From assembly GCF_012911015.1 (NCBI RefSeq), contig NZ_WVVV01000015.1, forward strand, positions 20,706 through 84,705: a DNA stretch of 64,000 bases, in the 5' to 3' direction. Position numbers and translations under genes: made by a program. The notes under the pieces are model-generated. The model did no database searches. It was not told the DNA's origin and saw only the letters and a list, made by a program, of their open reading frames with translations. Origin of the DNA: Chelativorans sp. ZYF759 (GTDB lineage Bacteria; Pseudomonadota; Alphaproteobacteria; Rhizobiales; Rhizobiaceae). Every line of letters starts with the position of its first letter. The stretch's first letter is position 1. Of this stretch, positions 56,293 to 63,665 are shown piece after piece.

Positions 56293-56442
56293 GACTTCCT
56301 CTCGATTTATAGAGTTTTTTTCGGATCGCCGGAACCAGCCGCCGCAACGAACCGTTACATCCGGTTATAAGGGTGCAATGTGGCGCTTTCAACGCGCGCT
56401 CGTTCGATTCCGGACAGCGCGCGGCACCTGGCCGCATGCGAG

Positions 56443-56940
56443 CTAGGCTTTCAGCCGCGTGTAGACGACATATTCGGTGGCGAAACTGTCCCTCTCCCCG
56501 GCAGCCACCGCCTCGCGCGAGACAGGCTGCCAGACGGCCGGATCGATGGCCGGGAAATGCGTGTCTCCCTCAAGTTCCGCCTCGACATGCGTCACGTGCA
56601 GCATATCGGCCGCGTCCATGGCCATCCGGTAGATTTCACCGCCCCCGATGATTGCTGCCGCTTCCGCGCCCTCCGTCTTGGCGATAGCGAGCGCCGCGTC
56701 GAGCGACGGCACCGTTTGGGCACCCTGCGCCGTGTAGTCACGATTGCGTGTGACAACGATATTGCGCCGTCCCGGCAACGGCTTGCCGATGCTTTCCCAT
56801 GTCTTCCGGCCCATGATCACCGGCTTGCCCATCGTTCCGGCCTTGAACCGCTTCAGGTCGGTCGAAAGCCGCCAGGGCATGTCGCCGTCATTGCCGATGA
56901 CCCCGTTTCTGGCCACGGCCACGTAAATCTCGACGTCCAC
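56443..56940 (-). CDS. folA: Dihydrofolate reductase
   Basis: A 165-residue enzyme that reduces dihydrofolate with NADPH. The N-terminal strand is IYVAVARNGVIGNDGDMPWRLSTDLKRFK, containing the catalytic acid of the family, and GRKTWESIG and IIGGGEIYRMAM complete the NADPH and folate sites. I chose GTG 56940, preceded by GAGG at good spacing; the annotated-length alternative at 57135 has 64 non-family residues. thyA, its pathway partner, lies about 4 kb downstream in the same window. Confidence 0.93.
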   Translation of the reverse strand: MDVEIYVAVARNGVIGNDGDMPWRLSTDLKRFKAGTMGKPVIMGRKTWESIGKPLPGRRNIVVTRNRDYTAQGAQTVPSLDAALAIAKTEGAEAAAIIGGGEIYRMAMDAADMLHVTHVEAELEGDTHFPAIDPAVWQPVSREAVAAGERDSFATEYVVYTRLKA

Positions 56941-57247
56941 CGTCACCTGCCTCGTCGGTTCGAATCGTCCCGCACGATAACCACGCCTCATGCGGGGACA
57001 AGCCCGCGCCCTTTTGCCGGCGCCCCCTTCTCGGCCTGTCATCAAAGTGTCATCGCACTGTCCTATCCCGCCAATGTGCTTCAAGCGCCGCATGCTATGT
57101 TGCAGGTGAATCGAAACGCGAGCCGTGTCACCCATGAGCCTGAACGGAATCGACTTTTCCGCCCCGCGGCCTCGTGTCGCCGCCGCCTCGCCCCCGACAC
57201 CCGCGTCCTCGGCGCGTGATGGCCAACAGAACCGCTCCGAGCAGGCG

Positions 57248-57937
57248 ATGTTCGCGCCAAGGGTGATGGTGGTGGAGGACGAGGAGCCCCTGTGCGTCCT
57301 CCTGCGCTACAATCTCGAGGCCGAAGGCTACCATGTCGAGACGGTGATGCGCGGCGACGAGGCGGAACTGCGCCTGCGCGAATCCGTGCCCGACCTTCTG
57401 GTTCTCGACTGGATGCTGCCGGCCGTCTCCGGCATCGAGCTGTGCCGGCGCCTGCGCGTGCGCCCCGAGACCGAGCGCCTGCCCATCATCATGCTGACGG
57501 CGCGCGGCGAGGAGAGCGATCGCGTGCGCGGTCTTGCGACGGGCGCCGACGACTACCTCGTCAAGCCCTTCTCGATGCCCGAATTCATCGCCCGCGTGCG
57601 CGCGCTCCTGCGCCGCGCTAAGCCCGAAACGGTCGCCAACGTGCTCACCGTCAAGGATCTGGTGCTCGATCGCGAGCAGCACCGCGTCTTCCGCAAGGGC
57701 AAGGGCATCAGCATCGGCCCCACCGAATACCGGCTTCTGGAATTTCTCATGCTGTCGCCCGGCCGCGTCTTCTCGCGCGAACAGCTTCTCGACAATGTCT
57801 GGGGCAACAACGTCTATGTCGACGAGCGCACCGTCGACGTCCATATCGGACGCCTGCGCAAGGCCATCAACACCGGCCGCTCGGTCGACCTCATCCGCAC
57901 CGTGCGCGGCGCCGGCTATTCCATCACCGTCGAGTGA
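57248..57937 (+). CDS. phoB: PhoB-like OmpR-family response regulator
   Basis: A 229-residue two-component regulator. The receiver domain has acidic pair EDEE near residue 9, the phosphorylated aspartate in LLVLDWMLP, and the conserved lysine in DDYLVKPFSMPE. The C-terminal winged helix reads GPTEYRLLEFLMLSPGRVFSREQLLDNVWG and ERTVDVHIGRLRKAI. This closely resembles rhizobial PhoB. ATG 57248 gives the normal size; the 41 residues before it in frame look non-native. No phoR or pst genes are beside it, so PhoB is a similarity call. It is divergent from folA. Confidence 0.82.
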   Translation: MFAPRVMVVEDEEPLCVLLRYNLEAEGYHVETVMRGDEAELRLRESVPDLLVLDWMLPAVSGIELCRRLRVRPETERLPIIMLTARGEESDRVRGLATGADDYLVKPFSMPEFIARVRALLRRAKPETVANVLTVKDLVLDREQHRVFRKGKGISIGPTEYRLLEFLMLSPGRVFSREQLLDNVWGNNVYVDERTVDVHIGRLRKAINTGRSVDLIRTVRGAGYSITVE

Positions 57938-57940
57938 GCC

Positions 57941-58951
57941 TCAGCGGATCAGCCGCACCGAACGTTCGCCGACCTGTTCCATCACCGGACATTCCACGAT
58001 GACGCGGATGTCGTCATAGTCGCGATCCGTCCAGCCGAGGCCGGGCGGCCGGTCCTCCCAGCCGTAATACATGTATTTGCCCGACGCGCAGGGTTGGTTG
58101 GCCCGCTGAGGCGTGCGGTTGACACCCTCCGGGATGACGCCGCCCTGGCTGACCGGCCGGCATTCGTTCAGGTTCCTGCACAGAACCGTCTCCAGGATCT
58201 GGTAGCCGCCGAGATCATATTGCGGCAGTCCCTGATCGTAGACCGTGTCGGTATGGAACTCGTAGCGTTCGACACCCGTCTGGCGGTCCCACAGATGCGG
58301 CTGCAGCCGGGCATTGCGTACGTTCACGAGGCGATAGCTCAGATTCTCGCCCGATTCGCATTGCGGCATCGCGAACTCGGCATAGTTGGTGCCGGCATTG
58401 TCGGCCATGGCGCGCATCTGCGTGCGCCCCTTGGTCTCGGGGTCGTTCTTCTTGTCCTTGTCGAAACAGTAGACATAGATGCGGTTGTAGTCGGAAGCCT
58501 CCGGATCGAGGTCGGCCACTGCCGGCTCCTTGTAGACCCAGCGGGGCTCCGCGATCCGCGCGACCGAAAGGGTGGCGATGTCGACAAAATCGCCATAGCC
58601 GGGCAGCGCGCCGAGGATCGTGGTGGGCACGCGCGCCGTCACATGGACCTGGAAATCCGCGTCATTGATCCATCGCGTGTCGATGGCGAGATTGTCGAGC
58701 CAGTAGCCATGTCCCCAGCGCTCGGCCGTGGCGTGGCGGAAATGCGCCACCAGATGCGCCACATTGCCGTCCTTGCCCTGCTGCACGCCCGACAGCGCAA
58801 GGCTGTCGCCCTCGGCCTGCACCAGGCTCTTGGCGTTCACCGCCCGTGCGTAATCGACGGCCAGGCCGACCGCCCCCAGAATCGGAATCAGCCCGACCCC
58901 GAAGACCACGGCCATGTTGCCCTTTCGGCACCCCAGGAACCGCTTGATCAC
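57941..58951 (-). CDS. TadG-like Flp pilus/secretion-associated protein
   Basis: A 336-residue protein. Its N terminus, CRKGNMAVVFGVGLIPILGAVGLAVDYARA, is the TadE/TadG-type pilin-like hydrophobic segment with an exposed N-terminal charge. The remaining roughly 290 residues are a large extracytoplasmic region with paired cysteines (YVYCFDKDK, PQCESGE, VLCRNLNEC, ANQPCASG, VECPVM). Such proteins normally serve the tad pilus, but no other tad genes are present here. GTG 58951 has GGGAG seven bases upstream. It is 3 bases from the convergent PhoB stop. Confidence 0.72.
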   Translation of the reverse strand: MIKRFLGCRKGNMAVVFGVGLIPILGAVGLAVDYARAVNAKSLVQAEGDSLALSGVQQGKDGNVAHLVAHFRHATAERWGHGYWLDNLAIDTRWINDADFQVHVTARVPTTILGALPGYGDFVDIATLSVARIAEPRWVYKEPAVADLDPEASDYNRIYVYCFDKDKKNDPETKGRTQMRAMADNAGTNYAEFAMPQCESGENLSYRLVNVRNARLQPHLWDRQTGVERYEFHTDTVYDQGLPQYDLGGYQILETVLCRNLNECRPVSQGGVIPEGVNRTPQRANQPCASGKYMYYGWEDRPPGLGWTDRDYDDIRVIVECPVMEQVGERSVRLIR

Positions 58952-59097
58952 CCGTTCTCTCCCTTGTCTCGACGGGCAGTCTAGCGCCAGATTTTCAACA
59001 TAGGGTTTGGACGCTCGTCCGGATTTTTGCATTTGCCCCAAGTCCCGGTTAACCCTTTCAAAGAAAGGCGCGTCGGCAGGTCGGGCAGCGGGTGGGA

Positions 59098-59496
59098 ATG
59101 GACGAACTGGGCAGTCTTCACATCGTCGCCGTCTTCATCGGCGGCGCCGTCGGCGGCGCGGCGCGCTTTGCAGTATCCGGCTTCATCGAGCGCCTCACCG
59201 GCGCCGGGTTCCCGTGGGGCACGCTGGCCGTCAATGTCAGCGGATCGCCCCTCGTGGGGGCGCTGGCCGCCCTCTTCATCACCGAGGTCGCCGCGGGCTC
59301 GCACGCCCTGCCCTGGACGCTGATGGTCATCGGCATCTTGGGCAGCTACACGACCGTGTCGTCCTTTTCGCTCCAGACCCTGGTTCTCGCCCGTGGCGGG
59401 CGCCCCGCCGCCGCGCTCGCCAACGTTCTGGCCTCGCTCGGGCTCTGCCTGGCTGCGGCGGCCGCCGGCTTCTGGCTCCTGGGCGGCTTCGCGTGA
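59098..59496 (+). CDS. crcB: CrcB/Fluc fluoride channel, first paralogue (degenerate Phe box)
   Basis: A 132-residue, four-helix inner-membrane protein. The N-terminal GGAVGGAARF and GTLAVNVSGSPLVG match the Fluc family. The pore segment reads TTVSSFS at residues 85-91, where the usual TTFSTFS has phenylalanine first, so one pore phenylalanine is lost. Fluc proteins export fluoride. A GTG at 59092 is an alternative start. It is joined to a second crcB gene by a GTGA overlap, as expected for a heterodimeric channel. Confidence 0.87.
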   Translation: MDELGSLHIVAVFIGGAVGGAARFAVSGFIERLTGAGFPWGTLAVNVSGSPLVGALAALFITEVAAGSHALPWTLMVIGILGSYTTVSSFSLQTLVLARGGRPAAALANVLASLGLCLAAAAAGFWLLGGFA

Positions 59497-59897
59497 GCCC
59501 GGCCGGTCTCGCCATGGTGGGCCTCGGCGCGGGACTGGGGGCGGTGGCGCGCCTGCTGGTTTCTTTCGCGGCGCTGGCAGTGCTGGGACCGGGCTTCGCC
59601 TGGGGCACGCTTGCCGCCAATGTGCTCGGCTCGTTCCTGATCTGCCTTTATGTCGGCACCGCCCCGCCGCCGGGCCCGGGTGAGCGTTCCGTCCATCTCG
59701 ACCGGTTCGTGGTGCCGGGTTTCTGCGGCGGGTTCACCACCTTCTCGATCTTCAGCCTGGAAACGCTGCTGCTCGCCGTCGAGGGGTTCGCGGCTGCGGC
59801 CGTCTATGTCGCGGCATCGCTCTTGCTCTGGCTTGCCGCCGGCTGGGCAGGTTTCTTGCTGGCGGGCAGGGTCACGGCTGGTCGAGCCGCCGCATGA
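59493..59897 (+). CDS. crcB: CrcB/Fluc fluoride channel, second paralogue
   Basis: A 134-residue Fluc protein. GLGAVARLLVS and GTLAANVLGSFLIC are the N-terminal marks, and GFCGGFTTFSIFSLE carries both phenylalanines of the pore box at residues 82-88. Its GTG start overlaps the stop of the first crcB copy (GTGA), so the two are translationally coupled and likely form a heterodimer. No fluoride riboswitch was seen upstream of the pair. Its last 26 bases overlap the convergent DUF4424 gene. Confidence 0.9.
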   Translation: MSPAGLAMVGLGAGLGAVARLLVSFAALAVLGPGFAWGTLAANVLGSFLICLYVGTAPPPGPGERSVHLDRFVVPGFCGGFTTFSIFSLETLLLAVEGFAAAAVYVAASLLLWLAAGWAGFLLAGRVTAGRAAA

Positions 59898-60912
59898 TCA
59901 GGAATTCCAGATCCCGCGCGGGATAGAAATCCTCCTTGACCATCCGGAACGTCGTCGGGCCGATCTTCTCGACCCCCTCTCCGCAGAAGCTGATGAAGTT
60001 TTCCGGCGCGCCCTTGTCGACCGTCAGCGTGAAGCGGCCGATCGTGCCCGCCCAGTTGCCGCCTGTCGTCAGCACATACGAGATCCAGGCCTCCGAGAAG
60101 GGCGGGTAATCGGCGCCGCTCTGCCGCGTGGCATTCTCGAGCGCCCGCAGGAACGAGCCTTCCAGGCAGTAGCGTCGCTGGTAACCCTCCAGATCGTAGC
60201 CGCCGGGCGTCCCGTCATTCTCGAGAAAACTCGCGCCCGCCGTGCCGCCCACGCTCGGCGTGTAGCGGTGCGACACGCGCATGCGCGCATCCCCGGGAAA
60301 GGTCGACCACCACCAATAGGTCGCGCGCAGGCTCCACAGCGGCCAGTAATGGTCGACCCGCGTGTCGTCATCCTCGTAGAAGTCGTGGTGCAGCATGCCG
60401 CGGGCGATCCAGTCCGCCTTCGTGGCATCGTCGAGCTCGGCCAGCTGGGCATCGATGCCGGGCGCCAGATGGTTGACCGGAATTCCGGCCGCAAGCAGCT
60501 CCTCCGTCACGTCCAGGCCGGCCGCGCTCGCGCGCATCTCCAGATTGGGCTCGACCGGTGTCCCGTCGATCTCGACGGAAAAGCCGAAAATATTGTCGCC
60601 GGGCGTCACATCCTCGCCGAGCCAGGGCGTCGCCACCATCGTATAGGGGCTGGAGGGGATCTCCGGCATGGGGAAGGCCACGATCGAGCGGACATCCTCT
60701 TCCGTGCGGTTGCGGAAGACATAGTCGACCCTGATCTCGTCCATCGAGATGAAGAGGTCTTCCTCTTCCATCTCGATCGCATCGCTGCGCACGAAGACGA
60801 GACCGCCCGTCCTGAGTTCGGCCGCCGTGTCGTTGGCCCGCGCCGTGACGAGCCCGCCGCTGGAAAGGAGCGCAAGCGCCAGCGCCACCCTGAGGAACCT
60901 GTTCGCGTTCAT
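59872..60912 (-). CDS. DUF4424 exported protein
   Basis: A 346-residue protein with a signal peptide (ALALALLSSGGLVTARA). The mature sequence begins NDTAAELRTGGLVF and continues with the DUF4424 pattern MEEEDLFISMDEIRVDYVF, then VAFPMPEIP; two cysteines (RRYCLEGS and ISFCGEG) lie in the second half. The domain is found in alpha- and other proteobacterial exported proteins; its role is unknown. ATG 60912 has GGAGG seven bases upstream. Confidence 0.82.
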   Translation of the reverse strand: MNANRFLRVALALALLSSGGLVTARANDTAAELRTGGLVFVRSDAIEMEEEDLFISMDEIRVDYVFRNRTEEDVRSIVAFPMPEIPSSPYTMVATPWLGEDVTPGDNIFGFSVEIDGTPVEPNLEMRASAAGLDVTEELLAAGIPVNHLAPGIDAQLAELDDATKADWIARGMLHHDFYEDDDTRVDHYWPLWSLRATYWWWSTFPGDARMRVSHRYTPSVGGTAGASFLENDGTPGGYDLEGYQRRYCLEGSFLRALENATRQSGADYPPFSEAWISYVLTTGGNWAGTIGRFTLTVDKGAPENFISFCGEGVEKIGPTTFRMVKEDFYPARDLEFLIMRRLDQP

Positions 60913-60939
60913 CTGCCCGCCTCCACCCCGTGATGCCAG

Positions 60940-61734
60940 CTAAACCGCCACCGGCGCCTTGATATGCGCATCGGCCTCGTAGCCGACCAGTTCGAAATCC
61001 TCGTAGCGGAAGGCGAAGAGATCGCGGATCTGCGGGTTGATGCGCATCTCCGGCAGCGTCTTCGGGCTGCGCTGCAACTGCAGCCGCGCCTGCTCGAAAT
61101 GGTTGGAATAGATATGCGCGTCACCCAGCGTGTGGATGAACGCGCCCGGCTTCAGCCCGCTCACCTGCGCCACCATCATGGTGAGCAGCGCATAGGAGGC
61201 GATGTTGAACGGCACGCCCAGGAAAATGTCGGCCGAGCGCTGGTAGAGCTGGCACGACAGCCTGCCCTCCGTCACGTTGAACTGGAACAGACAATGGCAC
61301 GGCGGCAGCGCCATGCGGTCGATCTCGGCCGGGTTCCAGGCGGTCACGATCAGCCGGCGCGAATTCGGATTGGTGCGGATCTCCTCCAGAAGCCACGCGA
61401 TCTGGTCGATCTGGCGCCCGTCCGGTGCCGGCCAGGACCGCCACTGCGCGCCATAGACCGGGCCGAGCTCGCCCTTCTCGTCCGCCCAGTCGTCCCAGAT
61501 CGAGACGCCGTTTTCCTTCAGATAGGCGATGTTGGTCTCGCCCTTCAGGAACCACAGAAGCTCGTGGATGATCGATCTCAGATGCAGCTTCTTGGTCGTC
61601 ACCAGCGGGAACCCCTCGGCGAGGTCGAAGCGCATCTGATGGCCGAAGACCGAGCGCGTGCCCGTGCCCGTCCGGTCGCCGCGATCGGTGCCGTTCTTCA
61701 TCACATGGTCGAGAAGGTCGAGATATTGCCGCAT
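60940..61734 (-). CDS. thyA: Thymidylate synthase
   Basis: A 264-residue enzyme that makes dTMP from dUMP and methylene-tetrahydrofolate. The nucleophile is C146 in [10 protein letters not shown], exactly as in E. coli, and the N-terminal [14 protein letters not shown] loop and C-terminal APVAV end are standard. ATG 61734 gives the canonical length. It works with DHFR (folA) in the same window. DUF4424 follows it on the same strand after 27 bases, and a DUF2853 gene lies upstream. Confidence 0.97.
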   Translation of the reverse strand: MRQYLDLLDHVMKNGTDRGDRTGTGTRSVFGHQMRFDLAEGFPLVTTKKLHLRSIIHELLWFLKGETNIAYLKENGVSIWDDWADEKGELGPVYGAQWRSWPAPDGRQIDQIAWLLEEIRTNPNSRRLIVTAWNPAEIDRMALPPCHCLFQFNVTEGRLSCQLYQRSADIFLGVPFNIASYALLTMMVAQVSGLKPGAFIHTLGDAHIYSNHFEQARLQLQRSPKTLPEMRINPQIRDLFAFRYEDFELVGYEADAHIKAPVAV

Positions 61735-61843
61735 GGTTCCGCCGTCGATTCCGTCTGCCGCCACCATACGCCCATCGCGGTTCCCTTGGCAGAAGAATCT
61801 CTTTGGTCCGCGCAACAGCGATGTGGATATCGCACGCGCCGCC

Positions 61844-62155
61844 TCAGATTCGATCCAGCCGGTCCAGATGCTTCGCGCAGAGATAGTAGAAGGTCACACG
61901 GTCGGCATGGCCATCGCGCGAGAGCGTCTGCGCCACCCGTTCGACGGCCGCCCTGGCCAGCCCGAAATCGTCGACGCGCAACCGGTTGCGGCACCAGTTC
62001 TTGGCCACGCGATCGAGCTCCTCCTCCGCGTCGCAGGTCACCGTCGCCGAAGCCGGGTTGCGAAGCGCCACGCCCAGATGCTTCACGATCCGTTCGACCA
62101 CGTCGTCCTCCGCCAGCGCATCGTAGCGCCGGACATCCTCCAGATGGCTGTTCAT
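61844..62155 (-). CDS. DUF2853 family protein
   Basis: A 103-residue protein that starts [20 protein letters not shown], continues [26 protein letters not shown], and ends [15 protein letters not shown], which is the DUF2853 pattern throughout. It is a small helical cytoplasmic protein of unknown role. The start follows GAGG six bases upstream. It lies between the tmRNA gene and thyA and may be in one transcript with thyA. Confidence 0.85.
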   Translation of the reverse strand: MNSHLEDVRRYDALAEDDVVERIVKHLGVALRNPASATVTCDAEEELDRVAKNWCRNRLRVDDFGLARAAVERVAQTLSRDGHADRVTFYYLCAKHLDRLDRI

Positions 62156-62223
62156 TCGCGTCCTCGTACTGCCCCGCCGGCCCCTCTAAACGCCAGGAGG
62201 TGTGTCGAGATCAAGAGGGGGCT

Positions 62224-62251
62224 TTGCAGCGCCCTCGCCCGCCCCTATATG
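62224..62251 (+). promoter_or_regulatory. Probable ssrA promoter
   Basis: TTGCAG (62224-62229) and TATATG (62246-62251) with a 16-base spacer sit just before the 5' end of the tmRNA acceptor part. Transcription would begin near 62258. Confidence 0.6.
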
Positions 62252-62257
62252 TGTGGT

Positions 62258-62572
62258 GTCGGTTTTACCGACTATGGCGATAAACGGACGTTGGAATAAA
62301 CCCATCGGACCCGGGGGCAGTGCCCGGCGCCTCCACCACGAACCGCTTGTCCGGCGGCTGGTGATGGGGGCGAAACAGGATCGACGAGGGCGTAAAGAAC
62401 GAACTTTCGCTCGGCATGGTAGCCACCGTTATCGGGCCAAACTTGTAGTTGCAAACGACAACTATGCGGAAGCACGTCTCGCCGCGTAAGCAGCGCGACA
62501 GCTTCAATTCAAGCCCTAGTGGTTCGCACTTCTAGGCGGGGTTCGGAGGTACCTGGCAACAGAAACCTCCAC
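62258..62572 (+). ncRNA. ssrA: Two-piece (circularly permuted) tmRNA
   Basis: The acceptor piece comes first and ends CCTCCACCA at 62338. Before it is a T-stem CCGGG / CCCGG with loop GGCAGTG, then the 3' acceptor strand CGCCTCC. A short spacer (62339-62365) would be cut out. The coding piece begins GGGGGCG at 62366, which pairs with CGCCTCC. Its tag frame is at 62451-62489, with resume codon GCA, encoding ANDNYAEARLAA and stop. Order and tag are typical of alphaproteobacteria. Ends are approximate; a GGAGGT/ACCTCC hairpin at 62545-62570 may mark the 3' end. Confidence 0.93.
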
Positions 62573-62682
62573 TATTCCCCCTCCGCTTCGCCATCTGCCT
62601 GCCCGCGCCGCCAATCCACGGTTTACGCGGCCCGAAAGCTTCATTACATCAGGGTCAGTTCGATTCAGGAAAGCCGGCTGCG

Positions 62683-63237
62683 ATGCCCGAAGATCACATC
62701 CGCTACGACATTCTGGCCCAGGAGGCGCTTCGTGGCGTGATGCGCAAGGTGCTGGGCGAGGTCGCGCGCACGGGCTTGCCCGGCAACCACCATTTCTTCA
62801 TCACCTTCCTGACCGGGGCGCCCGGTGTGCGCGTGTCGTCGCGCCTGCGCGAGCGTTATCCCGAACAGATGACCATCGTGATCCAGTACCAGTATTGGGA
62901 TCTCAAGGTCACCGATGTCGGTTTCGAGATCGGCCTGTCCTTCTCCGACATTCCCGAGAAGCTGGAAATCCCCTTCACCGCGGTCCGCGGCTTCTACGAT
63001 CCCTCGGTCAATTTCGAGCTCGAATTCGACGTGAAGCCCGAAGACGTCTCCGACACCGGGGAAGACGAGCCGGTCGAGGAGATCGAAACGTCCACGGCCG
63101 GTCCCATCGCGTCGATCGCGGAAAGCAAGCTCCCCGCCCCCGCGGCGTCGGACGAAAAGGAAAAGCCCGCTGGCGAAGAAGGCGACAGCCAGGGCGGCGC
63201 CCAGGTCGTTTCGCTGGATTCCTTCCGCAAGAAATAG
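62683..63237 (+). CDS. sspB: SspB, ClpXP adaptor for ssrA-tagged proteins (alpha type)
   Basis: A 184-residue protein. The N-terminal domain (about residues 8-125: DILAQEALRGVMRKVLGEV, then GNHHFFITFLTGAPGVRVSSRLRERYP in the full sequence) is the alphaproteobacterial SspB substrate-binding fold. An acidic, low-complexity linker (about 125-165) leads to the conserved C-terminal tail VVSLDSFRKK, which docks on ClpX. It delivers proteins tagged by tmRNA to ClpXP, and the tmRNA gene lies directly upstream. Start follows AGGAA. Confidence 0.93.
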   Translation: MPEDHIRYDILAQEALRGVMRKVLGEVARTGLPGNHHFFITFLTGAPGVRVSSRLRERYPEQMTIVIQYQYWDLKVTDVGFEIGLSFSDIPEKLEIPFTAVRGFYDPSVNFELEFDVKPEDVSDTGEDEPVEEIETSTAGPIASIAESKLPAPAASDEKEKPAGEEGDSQGGAQVVSLDSFRKK

Positions 63238-63247
63238 GACCCGACGG

Positions 63248-63439
63248 TTGGCCGAGATCGTCAACCTGCGCACCGCCCGCAAGCGCGCCGCCCGAGACCG
63301 CAAGGCGGCCGAGGCCGAGCAGAACCGTGCCCGTCACGGCGAGACCACCGCCGAACGTTCTGCACGTAGGCTTGCGGCCGAACGCGCCGAAAATCTGGCC
63401 GAGGGTCATCGCCGGGACCGGACCGACACCGCCGAATGA
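63248..63439 (+). CDS. DUF4169 family small protein
   Basis: A 63-residue basic, helical protein starting MAEIVNLRTARKRAARDRK, the DUF4169 pattern; it ends in an acidic DRTDTAE tail. The TTG start at 63248 is ten bases after the sspB stop and has AGGA upstream. Its TGA overlaps the ATG of the next gene (ATGA). Role unknown; the family is common near sspB in this bacterial group. Confidence 0.8.
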   Translation: MAEIVNLRTARKRAARDRKAAEAEQNRARHGETTAERSARRLAAERAENLAEGHRRDRTDTAE

Positions 63440-63651
63440 GCGCCGTCGTCAAGCGCTCCGTGTCCATCCGGGGCCACCGCACCAGCATCTCGCTCGAAGA
63501 GCCGTTCTACGAGGAACTCGAGCGCATCGCGCGCCGGCGTGACATGGCCATCGCCGCCCTGATCGCCCATATCGATGAAAACCGGCCGCCCGACACCAAC
63601 CTGTCCTCGGCGATACGGCTTTATGTGCTGGATGATCTGCGCGGCCGCTGA
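63436..63651 (+). CDS. Ribbon-helix-helix domain protein
   Basis: A 71-residue RHH protein: strand SVSIRGHRTSISLEEPFYEELERIARRRDMAI, in two parts SVSIRGHRTSISL and EPFYEELERIARRRD, followed by NLSSAIRLYVLDDLRG. This is the RHH_4 pattern seen in small predicted DNA-binding proteins of this group. Targets are unknown; it may regulate the cluster. It overlaps DUF4169 by 4 bases. Confidence 0.83.
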   Translation: MSAVVKRSVSIRGHRTSISLEEPFYEELERIARRRDMAIAALIAHIDENRPPDTNLSSAIRLYVLDDLRGR

Positions 63652-63665
63652 GGCGGCCATCTGCC

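Noticed and set aside
58985..59097. Possible fluoride riboswitch ahead of the crcB pair
   Set aside because: I could not find the conserved GGNGAUG / GCCUGAUGG-like core of the crcB RNA motif in this region.
62202..62489. 95-codon ORF ending in ANDNYAEARLAA as a protein gene
   Set aside because: Its end is the tmRNA tag frame; the upstream part covers the tmRNA acceptor piece and spacer, so it is not a protein-coding gene.
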